A stretch of 37,993 bases of DNA from Terrimonas sp. (GTDB lineage: Bacteria; Bacteroidota; Bacteroidia; Chitinophagales; Chitinophagaceae), in NCBI GenBank assembly GCA_016125075.1, contig WGMO01000029.1, positions 1 through 37,993 on the forward strand. The letters run 5' to 3'. Shown here piece by piece: positions 16,984-25,198 of the stretch. Made by a program: the position numbers and the translations under genes. How positions within the stretch are numbered: position 1 is the stretch's first letter; each line of letters opens with the position of its first letter. A model generated the notes under the pieces. The model saw only the letters and a program-made list of their open reading frames with translations, was not told where the DNA came from and ran no database searches.

Positions 16984-17835
16984 TTATGCAAATGTAATCT
17001 GCTGGTTCCTGTATTTAACTTCCACCGCATGAATTTCCAACAGGGGTTTTAAAAATTCTTCAAGATCATAAACACATAACTGGCTGGCTGCATCACATAA
17101 GGCCTTTTCAGGCTCCGGATGGGTTTCGACAAAAATACCATCCACACCGGCTGCCACACCCGATCTGCTCAATACGGGCAGAAATTCCCGGGCTCCCCCC
17201 TTGGCATCGGCACTCGGAATGCCATATTTGCGGATTGCATGGGTAATATCAAACACCACCGGGTAGCCCGTTTTTTGCAGGTGATAAAAACTCCGGGGGT
17301 CTACCACCAGGTCATTGTACCCAAATGTATAACCTCTTTCTGTAAGGATGATCTGGTCGTTACCGCTGTCGACACATTTCTGTACCGGGTGCTTCATGTT
17401 CTCCGGGGCCAGGAACTGACCATGCTTGATGTTGACCACCCTGCCGGTTTTGGCGGCTGCAGTTACCAATCCAGTCTGCATACACAGATAGGCCGGAATC
17501 TGCAAAACATCACAAACCTCGGCTACGGGTGCTGCCTGGTCGGGATAATGGATATCGGTTAATACCGGAAATCCAAACTGTTCTTTGACCTTTGCCAGTA
17601 TTTTGATGCCTTTATCCAGGCCGGGGCCATCATAATATTGGATGCTGCTCCTGTTATCCTTTAAGAAAGAAGACTTGTAGATGATATTCAGTTTCAACCT
17701 TTCACTCACCTCCTTCAGCTTTTCAGCAGTTTTCATCATGATCATTTCGTCCTCGATCACACAGGGACCTGAAATCACAAAGAGTTCATCCGCCCCGCAA
17801 TTGATATTACCAACTTTTACTTTTTTTTCGCTCAT
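16984..17835 (-). CDS. kdsA: 3-deoxy-8-phosphooctulonate synthase (Kdo-8-P synthase)
   Basis: Condenses phosphoenolpyruvate with D-arabinose 5-phosphate to Kdo-8-phosphate, for the lipopolysaccharide inner core. Family stretches seen are FVISGPCVIED, IIYKSSFLKDNRSS, GFPVLTDIH, KTGRVVNIKHGQFLAP, YPVVFDITHA and DGIFVETHPEPEKA. I place the start at 17835 (283 residues, the usual length) because the reading frame further upstream runs through a promoter box and the fusA terminator. It is the first gene of a four-gene minus-strand operon: kdsA, transaldolase-CBS, kdsC-like, threonine dehydrogenase. Confidence 0.95.
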   Translation of the reverse strand: MSEKKVKVGNINCGADELFVISGPCVIEDEMIMMKTAEKLKEVSERLKLNIIYKSSFLKDNRSSIQYYDGPGLDKGIKILAKVKEQFGFPVLTDIHYPDQAAPVAEVCDVLQIPAYLCMQTGLVTAAAKTGRVVNIKHGQFLAPENMKHPVQKCVDSGNDQIILTERGYTFGYNDLVVDPRSFYHLQKTGYPVVFDITHAIRKYGIPSADAKGGAREFLPVLSRSGVAAGVDGIFVETHPEPEKALCDAASQLCVYDLEEFLKPLLEIHAVEVKYRNQQITFA

Positions 17836-17880
17836 ATCATTAATACTTAACAGTAAGATCGTCGCTATTAAAATTGCTTG

Positions 17881-17888
17881 CAAAGTTA
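17881..17888 (-). promoter_or_regulatory. Candidate -7 element of the kdsA operon
   Basis: TAACTTTG on the minus strand matches TAnnTTTG, between the fusA terminator and the kdsA ATG, giving a leader of about 40 nt. No TTTG at the standard spacing, only a TTG about 13 bp upstream. Confidence 0.5.
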
Positions 17889-17924
17889 ATGTTTTGTCCC
17901 CCAACCTTACCCGGTAAAGAAAAT

Positions 17925-17955
17925 AAAAAAGCCCGGGCAAGCCGGGCTTTTCTTT
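17925..17955 (-). terminator. Terminator of fusA
   Basis: GCCCGG (17931-17936) and CCGGGC (17942-17947) form a GC-rich stem with a 5-nt loop, flanked by A and T runs on both sides that can extend it. It lies about 20 bp after the fusA stop and separates fusA from the kdsA operon. Confidence 0.85.
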
Positions 17956-17973
17956 TATGATTGGTCGTATTGA

Positions 17974-20118
17974 TCAGGCATTAACTTTTCCTTTCACCTT
18001 GGCAATCACCTCTTCCGCGATATTGGTCGGTGCAGGAGCATAATGAGAAAACTCCATGGTAGAAGATGCACGACCGGAGCTCAAAGAACGCAACTGGGTT
18101 ACGTATCCGAACATTTCGCTCAGCGGTACCTTGGCTTTGATCACTTCTGCTCCGGCACGGTTATCCATACCTTCCAGCATACCGCGGCGGCGGTTCAGGT
18201 CGCCTGTTACATCACCCATATACTGGGCGGGGGTAATTACCTCCACTTTCATAATGGGCTCGAGTAAAACGGGTTTTGCCTTACGGCCAGCCTCACGGAA
18301 ACCCTGTTTTGCGCAAAGTTCGAATGACATGGCATCAGAGTCAACTGCGTGGAAACTTCCGTCGAAAATCCTGATTTTCATATTGTCAACAGGATAGCTG
18401 GCCAATACACCTGTTGTCATTGCCTGTTCAAATCCCTTTTGGATCGGCGTAATGAATTCACGGGGAATGGATCCACCCACGATATTGTTCACAAACTGGA
18501 ATGATTTATCGGGGTTTTCAGCTTTCCATTCAGGATCAACCGGTCCCATTTCAAATACGATATCGGCAAATTTACCACGGCCACCCGTTTGTTTTTTCAG
18601 GGTTTCGCGGTGCTCAATACCTTTGGTAAAGGCTTCTTTATAGGCCACCTGGGGTGCACCCTGATTCACTTCCACTTTGAATTCGCGGCGCATACGGTCA
18701 ACAATGATCTCCAGGTGCAATTCTCCCATGCCGCTCAGGATGGTCTGACCAGTTTCCTCGTCTGTTTTTACACGCAGGGTAGGATCTTCCTCTACTAATT
18801 TTGCAATAGCCATACCCATCTTATCAACATCTGCCTGGGTCTTGGGTTCTACGGCCACGGAGATCACCGGTTCGGGGATAAACATATTTTCCAGAACAAT
18901 GGGATGATTTTCATCGCAAAGCGTATCCCCTGTTTTTATTTCCTTAAAACCAACCGCTGCACCGATATCACCGGCTTCAATGAAATCGACCGGGTTTTGC
19001 TTATTGGCAAACATCTTCATGATACGGCTAATCCTTTCTTTTTTACCACTCCTTACATTCAGTACATAAGAACCGGCATCCAGGTGACCGCTATAACAAC
19101 GGAAAAATGCAAGACGGCCCACAAATGGGTCGGTCATGATCTTAAAGGCCAGTGCTGCAAATGGTTCTTTTGCATCAGGCTTTCTCACCATTTCCTCCCC
19201 GGTATCGGGATCGGTTCCTTTAATCGCCTCCACATCCACGGGAGAAGGCAGATAACGGCATACTGCATCCAGGGCCGTTTGTACACCCTTGTTTTTGAAA
19301 GAAGAGCCACACATCATGGGCACAATGCTCAGATCGATCGTAGCCTTACGGATGGCATTATGGATCTCGTCTTCGGAAATCGTATCCGGATTATCAAAGA
19401 ATTTTTCCATCAGGTTATCGTCATATTCCGCAACGGCCTCCACCAGTTGGGCCCTCCATTCATTCGCTTCTTCCAGCATATCGGCAGGCACATCAATTTC
19501 GTCAAATGTCATGCCCTCTGTTTCCATATGCCAGATGATCCCTTTCATTTTAATCAGGTCCACCACTCCTTTGAAATTATCCTCAGCACCGATCGGCAAT
19601 TGCAGAGGAACAGCTTTGGAACCCAGCATTTCACGAACCTGTTTTACCACATTCAGGAAGTCGGCCCCGGCACGGTCCATTTTGTTCACAAATCCGATAC
19701 GGGGTACATTGTAGCGATTGGCCTGGCGCCAAACAGTTTCTGATTGGGGCTCAACGCCATCCACGGCAGAAAACAAAGCAATCAATCCGTCCAGTACACG
19801 CATAGAACGTTCTACTTCCACAGTAAAGTCAACGTGCCCCGGAGTATCGATGATATTGAAAGAATAGGGTTTGGTATCTTTTGTTGCTTTCCCTTTATCG
19901 GTTGGGAAATTCCACTGACAGCTTACGGCAGCTGAAGTGATGGTGATCCCTCTCTCCTTCTCCTGTTCCATCCAGTCGGTGGTAGCAGCACCATCATGTA
20001 CTTCCCCGATTTTATGGATCATCCCTGTATAGCGAAGGATCCGCTCTGTAGTGGTGGTTTTACCGGCGTCAATATGAGCCGCGATACCAAAATTCCTTTG
20101 AAATTTTAAATCTGCCAT
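17974..20118 (-). CDS. fusA: Translation elongation factor G
   Basis: A 714-residue EF-G, the GTPase that drives tRNA and mRNA movement on the ribosome. GTP-binding motifs are [12 protein letters not shown] (G1), RGITIT (G2), DTPGHVDF (G3) and NKMDRAGAD (G4). The later domains carry [18 protein letters not shown] (domain III) and [27 protein letters not shown] and [12 protein letters not shown] (domains IV-V). Length and motifs are normal. It is downstream of rpsL-rpsG as in the classic str operon, but a terminator and a consensus promoter in the 323-bp gap indicate that it forms its own transcription unit; no tuf gene follows. Confidence 0.98.
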   Translation of the reverse strand: MADLKFQRNFGIAAHIDAGKTTTTERILRYTGMIHKIGEVHDGAATTDWMEQEKERGITITSAAVSCQWNFPTDKGKATKDTKPYSFNIIDTPGHVDFTVEVERSMRVLDGLIALFSAVDGVEPQSETVWRQANRYNVPRIGFVNKMDRAGADFLNVVKQVREMLGSKAVPLQLPIGAEDNFKGVVDLIKMKGIIWHMETEGMTFDEIDVPADMLEEANEWRAQLVEAVAEYDDNLMEKFFDNPDTISEDEIHNAIRKATIDLSIVPMMCGSSFKNKGVQTALDAVCRYLPSPVDVEAIKGTDPDTGEEMVRKPDAKEPFAALAFKIMTDPFVGRLAFFRCYSGHLDAGSYVLNVRSGKKERISRIMKMFANKQNPVDFIEAGDIGAAVGFKEIKTGDTLCDENHPIVLENMFIPEPVISVAVEPKTQADVDKMGMAIAKLVEEDPTLRVKTDEETGQTILSGMGELHLEIIVDRMRREFKVEVNQGAPQVAYKEAFTKGIEHRETLKKQTGGRGKFADIVFEMGPVDPEWKAENPDKSFQFVNNIVGGSIPREFITPIQKGFEQAMTTGVLASYPVDNMKIRIFDGSFHAVDSDAMSFELCAKQGFREAGRKAKPVLLEPIMKVEVITPAQYMGDVTGDLNRRRGMLEGMDNRAGAEVIKAKVPLSEMFGYVTQLRSLSSGRASSTMEFSHYAPAPTNIAEEVIAKVKGKVNA

Positions 20119-20233
20119 GATTATTTGTTAATTGTAATTTTTGTTTCCCAGTTTTCTGTGCTTTTCAAATCTCCTGCCTGCTCCCATTTAAACCGGGCTT
20201 CCCACAGGAAAATCAAGCCACTTTTTGGAGGCG

Positions 20234-20264
20234 CAAAGGTAATGAGAAAAACCCATCCGCCAAA
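20234..20264 (-). promoter_or_regulatory. Bacteroidota promoter of fusA
   Basis: On the minus strand TTTG (20261-20264), 19 bp, TACCTTTG (20234-20241), an ideal -33/-7 pair. The predicted leader is about 110 nt. The remainder of the 20119-20441 gap holds the rpsG terminator and otherwise nothing that I recognise. Confidence 0.8.
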
Positions 20265-20394
20265 AGATGGGGAAAGAATGTTGACGGGCTGAAAAACGGG
20301 ATTAAAGCACTGAAATATCCTGATCAGGCCCTGTTCCCCAATCCGGATTCAGCCCGAAAAATAGCCTGTAAATAATCAGGGAGCTCTTACCCAT

Positions 20395-20428
20395 AAAAAA
20401 AGCCATCCTCAGTAGGATGGCTTTCCTG
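20395..20428 (-). terminator. Terminator of the rpsL-rpsG unit
   Basis: AAAGCCATCCT (20399-20409) and AGGATGGCTTT (20414-20424) form a perfect 11-bp stem with a CAGT loop; on the minus strand it is followed by a U run. It sits 18 bp after the rpsG stop. Confidence 0.88.
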
Positions 20429-20441
20429 ACAAGTGAATTTC

Positions 20442-20909
20442 TTATATCCTGAAGTGTGCAAAAGCCTTATTGGCTTCGGCCATCCGATGCGTGTCTTCTT
20501 TCTTCTTAAAAGCAGCGCCTTCACCTTTGCTGGCGGCAACAATTTCATTGGCCAGCTTATCGGCCATGCTCCTGCCATTCCTGTCCCGGCTATAGCGGAT
20601 CAGCCATTTCATACTCAATGATATCTTTCTGTCAGCGCGTACTTCACTGGGAATCTGGAAAGTAGCACCTCCGATACGGCGGCTGCGTACTTCCACAGAA
20701 GGTGTAACATTGGCCAGGGCCCTTTTCCATACTTCATACCCGTCTTCGCCAGTCTGTTTTGTAATCTTTTCCATGGCATCATAGAATATTTCGAAAGAAA
20801 CACTCTTCTTGCCCTGCCACATCAGGTTGTTCACAAAACGCGTAACGAGTTTATCGTTGAACTTGGGATCTGGTGCTAAAGGGAGTTTTTTGGCTTGTGC
20901 TTTACGCAT
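20442..20909 (-). CDS. rpsG: 30S ribosomal protein S7
   Basis: A 155-residue S7, which nucleates folding of the 3' domain of 16S rRNA. Family stretches: [19 protein letters not shown] at the N-terminus, [39 protein letters not shown], and [14 protein letters not shown]. Normal length. It follows rpsL by 26 bp and ends at a strong terminator, so rpsL-rpsG form a two-gene unit here. Confidence 0.98.
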   Translation of the reverse strand: MRKAQAKKLPLAPDPKFNDKLVTRFVNNLMWQGKKSVSFEIFYDAMEKITKQTGEDGYEVWKRALANVTPSVEVRSRRIGGATFQIPSEVRADRKISLSMKWLIRYSRDRNGRSMADKLANEIVAASKGEGAAFKKKEDTHRMAEANKAFAHFRI

Positions 20910-20935
20910 GACGATTAAATATGCTTAATGATTAA

Positions 20936-21316
20936 TTATTTTTTAGCTTTTTCTTTCTTCGTACCATATTTGGAACGGCTTTGTTTACGGTCTTTTACAC
21001 CGGCGGTATCAAGAGAACCCCTGACAATATGGTAACGTACACCAGGAAGATCCTTTACCCTGCCACCCCTGATCAGCACAATCGAGTGCTCCTGCAGGTT
21101 GTGCCCTTCCCCGGGAATATAGGCAATCACCTCGACTTTATTGGTCAAACGAACCTTGGCTACTTTACGCAGGGCAGAGTTGGGTTTTTTAGGAGTGGTT
21201 GTATATACACGGGTGCATACACCACGACGCTGCGGGCAGCTATCCAAAGCACGTGATTTACTCTTTGCTTTAATAATTTCTCTTCCTTTTCTTACCAGTT
21301 GTTGTATTGTCGGCAT
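20936..21316 (-). CDS. rpsL: 30S ribosomal protein S12
   Basis: A 126-residue S12, part of the ribosomal decoding centre. [46 protein letters not shown] (here given only as landmarks [19 protein letters not shown] and KVRLTN), [11 protein letters not shown] and [13 protein letters not shown] are all present. The lysines of TPKKPNS and of GGRVKDLPG, where streptomycin resistance changes occur in other bacteria, are wild type. First gene of the unit, with a consensus promoter 26 bp upstream. Confidence 0.98.
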   Translation of the reverse strand: MPTIQQLVRKGREIIKAKSKSRALDSCPQRRGVCTRVYTTTPKKPNSALRKVAKVRLTNKVEVIAYIPGEGHNLQEHSIVLIRGGRVKDLPGVRYHIVRGSLDTAGVKDRKQSRSKYGTKKEKAKK

Positions 21317-21341
21317 TCTGAACCTTTTATTTTTGGGACGG

Positions 21342-21373
21342 CAAAGGTAAAGCCCTGTGGTCTAAATACCAAA
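21342..21373 (-). promoter_or_regulatory. Bacteroidota promoter of rpsL-rpsG
   Basis: On the minus strand TTTG (21370-21373), 20 bp, TACCTTTG (21342-21349). The -7 box is identical to that of fusA, which suggests matched expression of the two units. Confidence 0.8.
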
Positions 21374-21473
21374 AAATGATTGGCTATTTTACAAATGGGA
21401 TACCGAAATGATAAAACAAGCTCCCAAGATACCCCATTAAAGAAATGAATAGATCCAAATAATTGGATAGCAA

Positions 21474-22541
21474 TTAATTAACCTTATACATCCATTGATA
21501 GGGATCTGCAATATTTCCTTCCCTGATATCATTAAGCCATTTTCGGATCGAGGGAGCAATTTTATAGTCGGCGGTTTGAAAGGTCATCGCAATTCCCTGG
21601 TAATTCAATTCCTGAACGGGTGCAATCACCGCCGCCGTACCGGTACCGAAGATCTCCGTCAGTTTTCCCGACTGATAGGCAGCAACGATTTCATCAATAT
21701 TGATTTTTCTTTCTTCCACTTTGATGCCCATGTCCTGCAATCCCCGGATAACACTATCCCTTGTAACTCCTTCAAGGATCGTTCCTTCCTCAAGCGAGGG
21801 GGTAACCGCTACCCCATCAATGATGAAAAAGACATTCATCATACCTACTTCCTGTAACCATTTATGTTCCTCGGCATCGGTCCATAAAACCTGGTCAAAC
21901 CCTTTCTTATTGGCGATAGTGGTCGCCAGCATACTGCCCCCGTAATTGCCCGCATTTTTAGCATAGCCGACCCCACCCTTTGCAGCACGGGTGTAGACTT
22001 CCTCAACGGCAATCCGCATGGGTTTTACAAAATAAGGCCCTGTTGGACTCAGGATGATCAAAAATTTATAGGATTCAGAGGGTCTTACACCCAACATATG
22101 ATCTGTAGAAAACATGACCGGCCTGATATACAGCGAATGATCCTTTTGTGAAGGGATCCAGTTGCTGTCAAGTTTGATCAGCTGGCGCATTCCGTCCATG
22201 AATATCTCTTCCGGTACAACCGGCATGTTCATTCTGTGGGCAGAGGCATTAAAGCGCCTGAAATTATCGTAGGGCCTGAAAATATAGGCCTTTCCATCCT
22301 TACCCCGGTATGCCTTGATGCCTTCAAAGATCGCCTGCCCGTAATGCAGCGCAGCCATGGAAGGGTCCATGAGCAAGGGCTGGTAAGGTTTGATTTCGAC
22401 ATTTTTCCATTCTCCCTTTTCAAAATCCGCTTCCAGCATATGATCCGTGAAATACCGGCCAAAAGGGATGTTTTCAAGGTTAATATCCTGCAGTTTACTC
22501 CGCTCTGTTTTCGTAATTAAAATATCCATAGATTCAATCAT
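21474..22541 (-). CDS. ilvE: Branched-chain amino acid aminotransferase
   Basis: A fold-type IV PLP enzyme that interconverts leucine, isoleucine and valine with their 2-oxo acids using glutamate. Landmarks: FGRYFTDHML, ALHYGQAIFEGIKAYRG, FRRFNASAHRMNMP, YIRPVMFSTD, the PLP lysine in GVGYAKNAGNYGG, and FGTGTAAVIAPV. I choose the ATG at 22541 (355 residues, usual for this branch; the ATG at 22529 is also possible); a frame open to 22586 runs through the intergenic inverted repeat. Downstream, ATCCAA-N4-TTGGAT (21453-21468) is a weak hairpin without a good U run. Confidence 0.95.
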   Translation of the reverse strand: MIESMDILITKTERSKLQDINLENIPFGRYFTDHMLEADFEKGEWKNVEIKPYQPLLMDPSMAALHYGQAIFEGIKAYRGKDGKAYIFRPYDNFRRFNASAHRMNMPVVPEEIFMDGMRQLIKLDSNWIPSQKDHSLYIRPVMFSTDHMLGVRPSESYKFLIILSPTGPYFVKPMRIAVEEVYTRAAKGGVGYAKNAGNYGGSMLATTIANKKGFDQVLWTDAEEHKWLQEVGMMNVFFIIDGVAVTPSLEEGTILEGVTRDSVIRGLQDMGIKVEERKINIDEIVAAYQSGKLTEIFGTGTAAVIAPVQELNYQGIAMTFQTADYKIAPSIRKWLNDIREGNIADPYQWMYKVN

Positions 22542-22548
22542 AAATAAA

Positions 22549-22556
22549 TAGTTTTG
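22549..22556 (+). promoter_or_regulatory. Candidate -7 element of the rdgB-sigma operon
   Basis: TAGTTTTG matches TAnnTTTG and faces the plus-strand genes; predicted start near 22563, leader about 45 nt. No -33 TTTG. Confidence 0.4.
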
Positions 22557-22578
22557 CACTGCAAAGAAACAAAAAAAT

Positions 22579-22594
22579 ACTAACATTCGTTAGT
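22579..22594. repeat. 16-bp inverted repeat between ilvE and the rdgB operon
   Basis: ACTAACATTCGTTAGT: two perfect 6-bp arms with 4 bp between. It lies in the divergent intergenic region, in the leader of the plus-strand operon and upstream of ilvE. The size fits an operator for a dimeric repressor such as a TetR-family protein; a small RNA hairpin is the alternative. Confidence 0.5.
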
Positions 22595-22608
22595 GTTCAA
22601 TACATATA

Positions 22609-23109
22609 ATGAACATCAATAATATAACACTTTCTGAACAGCTTCTCTCGGAATTATATCCAACCCTTGTTGCAGATGTGGCAGAACAACAGGCAAATTT
22701 AACAATTCAGCCAAAAAATCAGGCAAAAAAATACCTTGGAAAGAACGCGAAACATATCCTGATTCTTTCAAAATTCCAGGATGCGGTGCATCTTCCCGAT
22801 ACCATGCTGGAATTTTTAAGCAATATCCTTTTAGCCTGTAAACTGACCCTGGCAGATGTTGCCATTGCCAATTTATCTGATTCTGACCAGGATGCCAGCC
22901 TGCTGCTAAAAGAAACTGACCCTTCAGTGGTTCTTTTATTTGGTATCGAGCCCGATGAACTCGGACTTCCCCTCCGGTTTCCCCAGTTCCAGGTACAAAA
23001 ATTCAATAAAGTGACATATCTAAGTGCCGGGCATCTTGAATTGATAAAAGAAAATAAAGAGCTGAAATCCCGGCTCTGGAACTGTTTAAAAAACATCTTC
23101 AACCTTTGA
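22609..23109 (+). CDS. Conserved-looking protein of unknown function (possible HolD-like)
   Basis: A 166-residue soluble protein with no signal peptide or membrane span. I do not recognise it with confidence. Visible layout: an N-terminal helix (residues 5-25), ILILSKFQDAVHLPDTMLEFLSNILLACKL, an Asp/Ser-rich stretch, VVLLFGIEPDELGLPLRF, and a C-terminal LELIKENKELKSRLWNCLKNIF. A strand/helix core ending in a helix with -LW-x-x-L- is reminiscent of DNA polymerase III psi subunits, a weak resemblance only. It is 22 bp upstream of rdgB and is probably co-transcribed with it. Confidence 0.8.
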   Translation: MNINNITLSEQLLSELYPTLVADVAEQQANLTIQPKNQAKKYLGKNAKHILILSKFQDAVHLPDTMLEFLSNILLACKLTLADVAIANLSDSDQDASLLLKETDPSVVLLFGIEPDELGLPLRFPQFQVQKFNKVTYLSAGHLELIKENKELKSRLWNCLKNIFNL

Positions 23110-23131
23110 TTTTCCCGGAAGGATACAGCAC

Positions 23132-23716
23132 ATGAAACTGATTTTTGCTACAAATAATGTCCACAAGGTCCAGGAAATCCGTTCCATCCTGCACGATCAG
23201 CCCGAGGTCATCACCCTGCAGGAAGCAGGCATCGATATCGATATCCCTGAACCCTACGATACCCTGGAAGAGAATGCCTCGCATAAAGCAAAAACAATTT
23301 ACCAGTTAACCGGTGAAAATTGTTTCAGTGAAGATACCGGGCTTGAAGTGGAAGCATTGGGTGGTGAACCGGGTGTAAAAAGTGCCCGGTATGCGGGCGA
23401 ACACCGTTCTTTCGAAAAGAATATTGAAAAACTATTATTGCGCCTGGGAGAAAATACAAACCGGAAAGCCCGCTTCAGAACCATTATTTCGCTTATTTTA
23501 GCCGGCAGGGAATATCGCTTTGAAGGCATTTGCAACGGTGAGATCATCAACAAATTACGGGGAGGTTCCGGTTTTGGTTATGACCCCGTTTTTATCCCTG
23601 AAGGGGCTGAAAAAACCTTTGCAGAAATGACCCTTGAAGAAAAAAACCAGTACAGCCACCGGGAAAAAGCCACCCGAAAGCTGGTAACATTTTTGCAAAC
23701 CTTAAAGAAACCATAA
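23132..23716 (+). CDS. rdgB: Non-canonical purine NTP pyrophosphatase (XTP/dITP)
   Basis: A 194-residue HAM1/RdgB protein that hydrolyses dITP, ITP and XTP to monophosphates, keeping deaminated purines out of DNA and RNA. Motifs: FATNNVHKVQEIR (phosphate binding), EDTGLEVEALGGEPGVKSARYAG (shown by its EDTGLEV and ARYAG ends), GSGFGYDPVFIP and KNQYSHREKA. Normal length. The sigma factor gene starts 4 bp after its stop. Confidence 0.96.
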   Translation: MKLIFATNNVHKVQEIRSILHDQPEVITLQEAGIDIDIPEPYDTLEENASHKAKTIYQLTGENCFSEDTGLEVEALGGEPGVKSARYAGEHRSFEKNIEKLLLRLGENTNRKARFRTIISLILAGREYRFEGICNGEIINKLRGGSGFGYDPVFIPEGAEKTFAEMTLEEKNQYSHREKATRKLVTFLQTLKKP

Positions 23717-23720
23717 TCAT

Positions 23721-24284
23721 TTGAGCGATACAAGCAACCATAATCTTTCAGAAAGCGACTTAATTAAGGGTTGCATCGCCGGTGACAGACGTTTGCAGGA
23801 GGAACTTTACAATCGATTCTCTTCCAAAATGTATGGAGTTTGCCTGCGGTATGCTGCCAATGGTGATGACGCCCAGGATATCTTACAGGACGGATTTGTG
23901 AAGATCTTTAAAAACCTGGAAAAATTTCGCAGCGAGGGGTCCTTTGAAGGATGGGTCAGGAGGATTTTTGTCAATACTGCCATTGAACACCTCCGCCGGA
24001 AGACGCAGTTGATTTCGATCGGTGAAAAAGAGGAAAGGACCATCCCGCTCCATGAGAAAACGGCGCTGGACAACCTGGCCGAAAAAGATATTCTTGCCTT
24101 GATTCAGCAATTATCACCGGGTTACCGAACCGTATTCAACATGTATGTAATAGAAGGCTATACCCATCGTGACATTGGAGAAATTTTAGGCATCAGTGAA
24201 GGAACCAGCAAATCACAGTTGGCAAGAGCCAGGGTGATTCTCCAGCAAAAAGTGATAGAACATCTTGATAAGAGACATGAATAG
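23721..24284 (+). CDS. ECF-type RNA polymerase sigma factor
   Basis: A 187-residue sigma-70 family protein with regions 2 and 4 only. Region 2 covers about residues 25-95 (YNRFSSKMYGVCLRY, DDAQDILQDGFVKIFKNL, FEGWVRRIFVNTAIEHLRR) and region 4 about 125-180 (LSPGYRTVFNMYVIEGYTH, IGEILGISEGTSKSQLARAR). I start it at a TTG at 23721, since no in-frame ATG or GTG lies between the rdgB stop and region 2; the first internal ATG (residue 33) would cut into region 2. It is 4 bp after rdgB, and the next gene overlaps its end, typical of a sigma/anti-sigma pair. Confidence 0.92.
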   Translation: MSDTSNHNLSESDLIKGCIAGDRRLQEELYNRFSSKMYGVCLRYAANGDDAQDILQDGFVKIFKNLEKFRSEGSFEGWVRRIFVNTAIEHLRRKTQLISIGEKEERTIPLHEKTALDNLAEKDILALIQQLSPGYRTVFNMYVIEGYTHRDIGEILGISEGTSKSQLARARVILQQKVIEHLDKRHE

Positions 24285-25131
24285 CGATACCAGAAATAGG
24301 ATGTATGAATATGAAGTCGCAGCCCCGCCTGCGGCCTGGGATCATATTGCGGAAGCACTTGAATTTCTTCAGGAAGACAAACAACTGGCCGAAAAGATCG
24401 GGTCCATTGCTGTTCAGCCTCCTGCCGGGGCCTGGAGCAATATCCGGAAATCGCTTGACGATACCGAAAAAGAAATTCCTTTACAAAGAAAGCCACATCG
24501 CATTATCCTGCCCATCCGGAAACTGGCAATTGCCGCTATCCTGATCGGATGCCTCGTGATAACTGCTGTTCTGGTCAACCGGCGCAATACAGAAGACCCG
24601 GTAGCCGTCAATACGCCCACCCCAGTTAATTCCCTGCCGCAACAGGCCCTTACGGATACCACAAAAAATACCAATGATAATGCTGCTATTCCCGGGCAAA
24701 TTGCCAAAACCGGCCCTATAGCCGGGAATACGGCAGGAACTGTAATAAAGAACAGGAGCCAGACTGTTACCGAAGATAATCATTCTGAAGAATCGGTAGT
24801 GCTGGCTTCCAACAGGTCTTCCGTAGATGCTATTGCACACACCGGGGAAAATAATCCTGCAACGAATGGGAAAACGGCTGCTTTGGCCAGTAGTAATGCA
24901 GACCGGTATTACAACCTCCTGGATGAAAACGGGAACATCGTCAGGGTGTCCAAAAAGATCACGGCTCTTGACTGTGTGATAAAAAATGGCTTGATCGTTC
25001 CGTTTGATAACAGTTCAAATGCTGACCCCGATTGTATCGAAAAGGTCAGGGAATGGCATAAAATCATGACAGATGCCCCGGCCATTACATCCCCCCTTGA
25101 CCTCTTATCGGTAATATCCTCCGGCACGTAA
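24277..25131 (+). CDS. Single-span membrane protein, probable anti-sigma factor
   Basis: A 284-residue protein if started at the ATG at 24277, which overlaps the sigma stop as ATGAATAG; a start at 24265 adds four residues. The cytoplasmic part holds a duplicated motif: APPAAWDHIAEALE and QPPAGAWSNIRKSL. One membrane span (RKLAIAAILIGCLVITAVLV) follows, then a long periplasmic Asn/Thr/Ser-rich linker and a small C-terminal domain with two cysteines (LDCVIKNG, DPDCIEK). I see no zinc-binding ZAS motif. Position and topology argue for regulation of the adjacent sigma factor. Confidence 0.8.
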   Translation: MNSDTRNRMYEYEVAAPPAAWDHIAEALEFLQEDKQLAEKIGSIAVQPPAGAWSNIRKSLDDTEKEIPLQRKPHRIILPIRKLAIAAILIGCLVITAVLVNRRNTEDPVAVNTPTPVNSLPQQALTDTTKNTNDNAAIPGQIAKTGPIAGNTAGTVIKNRSQTVTEDNHSEESVVLASNRSSVDAIAHTGENNPATNGKTAALASSNADRYYNLLDENGNIVRVSKKITALDCVIKNGLIVPFDNSSNADPDCIEKVREWHKIMTDAPAITSPLDLLSVISSGT

Positions 25132-25198
25132 TTCTTCCCGGAATATTTTGTAATCTTATGAAAAAAAAATTATAGCCGTGGCCGGAATCATCAGCAAT

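Noticed and set aside
17836-17940. N-terminal extension of kdsA by 35 residues
   Set aside because: The extension runs through the fusA terminator and a -7 promoter box; the start at 17835 gives the normal KdsA length.
18904-19743. 279-codon open frame opposite fusA
   Set aside because: It lies entirely inside fusA on the other strand, and the translation is rich in His, Ile and Cys without any domain; a shadow of a strongly conserved gene.
21453-21468. ATCCAA-N4-TTGGAT as the ilvE terminator
   Set aside because: Weak AT-rich 6-bp stem without an adjacent U run, so not listed as a terminator.
22542-22586. N-terminal extension of ilvE
   Set aside because: The upstream codons include the intergenic inverted repeat and give a hydrophobic tail foreign to this cytosolic enzyme.
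25159-25176. Mini-frame ATG-AAA-AAA-AAA-TTA-TAG before the thioesterase
   Set aside because: Too short and in an A-run; more likely a chance feature of the AT-rich gap than a leader peptide.
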